From Collimonas sp. OK412 (GTDB lineage: Bacteria; Pseudomonadota; Gammaproteobacteria; Burkholderiales; Burkholderiaceae_D): a stretch of 64,000 bases of DNA. Made by a program: the position numbers and the translations under genes. The notes beneath the pieces were generated by a model. It was not told the DNA's origin. It worked only from the letters and a program-made list of their open reading frames with translations, and made no database searches. This document shows, in pieces, positions 63,679-64,000 of this stretch. Location of the stretch: contig NZ_FOLC01000015.1 in assembly GCF_900112135.1 (NCBI RefSeq), positions 81,752 to 145,751 of the forward strand. Direction: 5' to 3'. Position 1 is the stretch's first letter, and every line of letters begins with the position of its first letter.

Positions 63679-64000
63679 TTAATACTCGCGATGTTCTGCG
63701 ATAGGTCGATTCAATCGTGCCATCGCTGTGACGTCCGGTCGCTGAATTCGTGCCCTTTGCTTCGTAGTGTGGTTGCGTGAATCGCACCAGTCACCCATAT
63801 GGATCAAGTGGATGCGTTGTTGCATTGCTCCACCCTGGCAGCGCAGCTGCCCCAGAAGCATCTCGGTACCGTCTTGCGTCCAAATGATGGGCAGATCTAT
63901 GGCTCCCGCGTAGCGGCTCCAACCCTTGGTGGCTCGCAATCCGGACGACTCATTTCGTAACCGCGTACAACGATGGCAAACGACACAGTATCCAATCAGA
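63679..64000 (-). CDS. Unidentified open reading frame running off the window
   Basis: The frame is open from the window edge to TAA at 63679, about 106 residues. It contains a Cys cluster (YCVVCHRCTRL) and the sequence GWSRYAGAIDLPIIWTQDG. Codon use is not clearly coding. It is in the same frame as the MFS fragment behind it, separated by one stop. It could be an insertion or an unrelated gene end. No family was recognised. Confidence 0.25.
   Translation of the reverse strand, partial: LIGYCVVCHRCTRLRNESSGLRATKGWSRYAGAIDLPIIWTQDGTEMLLGQLRCQGGAMQQRIHLIHMGDWCDSRNHTTKQRARIQRPDVTAMARLNRPIAEHREY

Overview
The window is GC-rich DNA from a betaproteobacterium. Gene content and protein style (PqiA split into two proteins, a DinB with a long N-terminal insert, a DUF2917 protein, paired HlyD/MFS and HlyD/ABC efflux sets) point to Burkholderiales, probably Oxalobacteraceae such as Collimonas. 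The genus is an inference. No rRNA, tRNA, CRISPR array or complete insertion sequence was seen.

Left part (1-9061). An efflux operon on the minus strand runs TetR regulator, HlyD-type lipoprotein, ABC ATPase, ABC-2 permease, outer-membrane factor (cut by the window edge), with stop/start overlaps between the middle genes. Next come an SPFH/flotillin-like protein and a protein built of three YbjQ domains, then a small lipoprotein. A complete contact-dependent inhibition (CDI) locus follows (9062-21800, minus strand): a CdiB-type transporter, a 3455-residue CdiA-type exoprotein ending in a probable deaminase toxin, and a small AT-rich gene directly behind it that should be the immunity gene.

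Centre (21991-34791). A Tet-like MFS exporter and an acyltransferase are followed by a KgtP/DctB/DctD-type dicarboxylate uptake and sensing operon, SlyX, aminopeptidase P, a stand-alone second-type EF-G and GTP cyclohydrolase II.

Retron (35025-36581). A retron-type reverse transcriptase with an extra N-terminal domain of about 140 residues is preceded by a region with the full layout of an msr-msd RNA: a1/a2 inverted repeats, two short msr hairpins, one long msd hairpin, and a promoter placed to start transcription at a1. No separate effector gene is visible. This and the CDI locus are the two main finds.

Right part (36705-64000). A pqiA/pqiA/pqiB/pqiC operon for lipid transport across the envelope is followed by a pseudouridine-synthase-like protein lacking its catalytic aspartate, a CYTH-CHAD protein, a DUF1275 protein, a second efflux set (outer-membrane factor divergent from HlyD-MFS-SDR, with an HxlR regulator), and redox or housekeeping enzymes (fRMsr, aldehyde dehydrogenase, Tat-exported phosphoesterase, glutathione reductase, FAH-family hydrolase, LysE exporter, cardiolipin synthase). 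Then come a Phd/VapC toxin-antitoxin pair with two clear operators, SOS-controlled dinB, and a more AT-rich end with a glycosyltransferase-like gene and a 5'-truncated MFS gene.
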